A DNA stretch of 64,000 nt from Haemonchus contortus (lineage: Eukaryota; Nematoda; Chromadorea; Rhabditida; Trichostrongylidae), in assembly GCA_000469685.2 (NCBI GenBank), contig LS997564.1, positions 8,830,591-8,894,590 on the forward strand, written 5' to 3'. The notes beneath the pieces are model-generated. The model was not told the origin of the DNA. It searched no databases and saw nothing but the letters and a program-made list of their open reading frames with translations. A program made the translations under genes and the position numbers. Shown here one piece after another: positions 62,575 to 64,000 of this stretch (position 1 is the stretch's first letter; each line of letters begins with the position of its first letter).

Positions 62575-63041
62575 ATGTCTCAACCCGGGATTGAGGGTTT
62601 GGCTGTAGGCCTGAACAAAGGTCACAAAGTCACCAAGATCGACCGCAAACCTCGTCAGAGCCGTCACATTGGGGCGTGCAGCAAGAAGTCGAAGGTAAGG
62701 ATAAGCTTGTAGTATTTTCGCTTAAACACTGCTATGCTTCTGAGGTACAGTACTAGTTGAGAGGGGACATGTTCAACTTCCTTGATTTAGATACTTTTTG
62801 TTCATATACATACTTCGAGACATGTGCACAGTATCTTTCTTTTCAGGTTGTACGTGAACTTGTCAGAGAGATCACTGGCTTTGCTCCATACGAGAGACGT
62901 GTTCTTGAATTGTTGCGTATTTCCAAGGACAAGCGAGCACTTAAGTTCTTGAAGAAGCGCTTGGGTACCCACCTTCGTGCTAAAAAGAAGAGAGAGGACC
63001 TCCAGGGCGTGATTGTTGCCCAACGCAAACATCACAAGTAA
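62575..63041 (+). CDS. rpl-36: 60S ribosomal protein eL36
   Basis: Large-subunit ribosomal protein. Two exons, 62575-62694 and 62847-63041, join in phase 0 to 104 residues, the usual length. Family blocks are clear: [61 protein letters not shown] and [11 protein letters not shown]. The start follows TTTCAG by two bases; the donor GTAAGG and acceptor TTTTCAG are strong. A frame starting inside the intron (62757) also reads into exon 2 but lacks the conserved N-terminus, so it is not the real start. Downstream partner of EI24 in a likely operon. Confidence 0.98.
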
Positions 63042-64000
63042 AATTGTTGCTGTTATTGTTGTTCATAAATGGTTAATATACCTTTTGTTGTGAATTTGCT
63101 CTAGACTGCGTTCTTGTCGCCTATACGTGTGGTCATTACAGGTGATTAACAAAGTTACGGAAAAACAATTTCAACGGTTTGATTCAAGGTCATGTGTAAA
63201 CACTGTTAAGATATACTACAGCACTTAACTAGTTTAGCAATACAATTATAAGGGGCTGAGTCAAGGTGTTAAGTTTACTTAATTGATTAACGGTGCCCAT
63301 CCGAGCAGCAATGTCTCAAACAGAAAATTGGGTCTAGCTAGCGGATCTGCAAAGCTCACGTACCTCAGTGTTCAGTGCTGGGTTGTGTCAGCGGTCTTAA
63401 ATGAAGGCTTCTCCATAGTTTGCCCTCAGCTTAGTTTGAAGTTTCAGGGTCTGGTCCATTTTACTAGTGTTCACAACAATACTTTTCCAAGTAACTATTG
63501 GTGCTATATTTTGTAATTAAGGTCACTTCTTTTTCTCGACAAGTCTCTTCTGAGGGTTTTGAAAGGGCTAACATGCTGAAATAATTGCTGAAAATGCATC
63601 TAACGGCGCCATCTATAACGGTTTTTTTCTTTTGGACGGCGAAGCAAGTTCAATTCGTTGTAAGTTTAGTGCTGAGTGTGAGACTGGTTTATCGTTTTGG
63701 ATCAGGCTTAAATTCCTGAATAATATCGCTCATGTAGAAAATAGCCGTTGACATTAATCCTTTCATTTTCCGCTGCTTATTTTTCCCAGATCTCTACTGT
63801 GTTTTTACTTGGGGCCAGTGCTTTTAGTTTGTGAGCTCGATACTACGTTCTTTACCCTACCAAGCGCCTAAAAACAGGCTAGTGTCTTGTAGAAAGGTTC
63901 GCATGCAAATGACAATGGAAGTCTAATTCAGCAGTAATCCGAGTAGTATGCCGATGCAAGAGCAAGATCCTTCGCCGCAGGTGATATATAACAATGCTGT
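63042..64000. other. 3' flank, nothing recognised
   Basis: AT-rich DNA after eL36. The frame 63283-63516 has no motif. No clear AATAAA directly after the stop; ATTGTTGTTC-rich 3' UTR-like sequence is present. Confidence 0.4.

Noticed and set aside
62757..63041. 94-codon frame starting [10 protein letters not shown]
   Set aside because: It begins inside the eL36 intron and only exon 2 matches the family.

Overview
The window looks like nuclear DNA of a clade V (rhabditid/strongylid) nematode. Introns are small to medium with TTTCAG-type acceptors, several start codons sit a few bases after such an acceptor with no upstream exon (as expected for spliced-leader trans-splicing), protein matches are closest in style to Caenorhabditis, and intergenic DNA is AT-rich and full of decayed repeats. 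A decayed mariner whose ends resemble the Hsmar1 type (a type reported from hookworms) fits a strongylid or hookworm-like genome, but the species cannot be fixed from the sequence.

Layout. 0.4-1.2 kb: ribosomal protein eS12 (-). 3.2-8.5 kb: multi-exon gene of unknown function (+) with a PP1-docking-like motif and two repeat insertions in its introns. 9.1-11.5 kb: an eight-exon gene of unknown function (-), reconstructed with consistent splice phases. 12-17 kb: repeat-rich DNA (SINE, 145-bp GC-rich tandem repeat, a spaced TGATAA cluster, paired GC hairpins). 17.1-18.2 kb: 3' end of a LIM-domain gene (+). 20.9-23.6 kb: ARGLU1-like splicing/transcription cofactor (-). 24-33 kb: gene-poor, with a dead mariner and a MORC-like GHKL ATPase fragment. 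33.2-41.9 kb: RING-finger gene (-), with two more candidate exons far upstream. 42-55 kb: gene-poor, several tRNA-derived SINE copies. 55.2-55.9 kb: 3' exons of an unknown gene (+). 57.7-63.0 kb: dense conserved block with uS11/rps-14 (-), then EI24/epg-4 and eL36/rpl-36 (+).

The right-hand block is the best understood. uS11 and EI24 diverge from a shared intergenic region of about 0.5 kb, and eL36 follows EI24 by about 260 bp on the same strand, an operon-like spacing. From memory, the C. elegans orthologues (rps-14, epg-4, rpl-36) all lie on cosmid F37C12, so the linkage looks old. Three of the recognised genes are translation components; EI24/EPG-4 is an ER membrane protein of autophagy.

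The main repeat is a tRNA-derived SINE of about 290 bp with A- and B-box-like motifs, one copy having a clear 12-bp target-site duplication; I count eleven full, partial or decayed copies on both strands. All gene models were read by eye from ORFs, splice sites and phase, with no alignment or transcript support.
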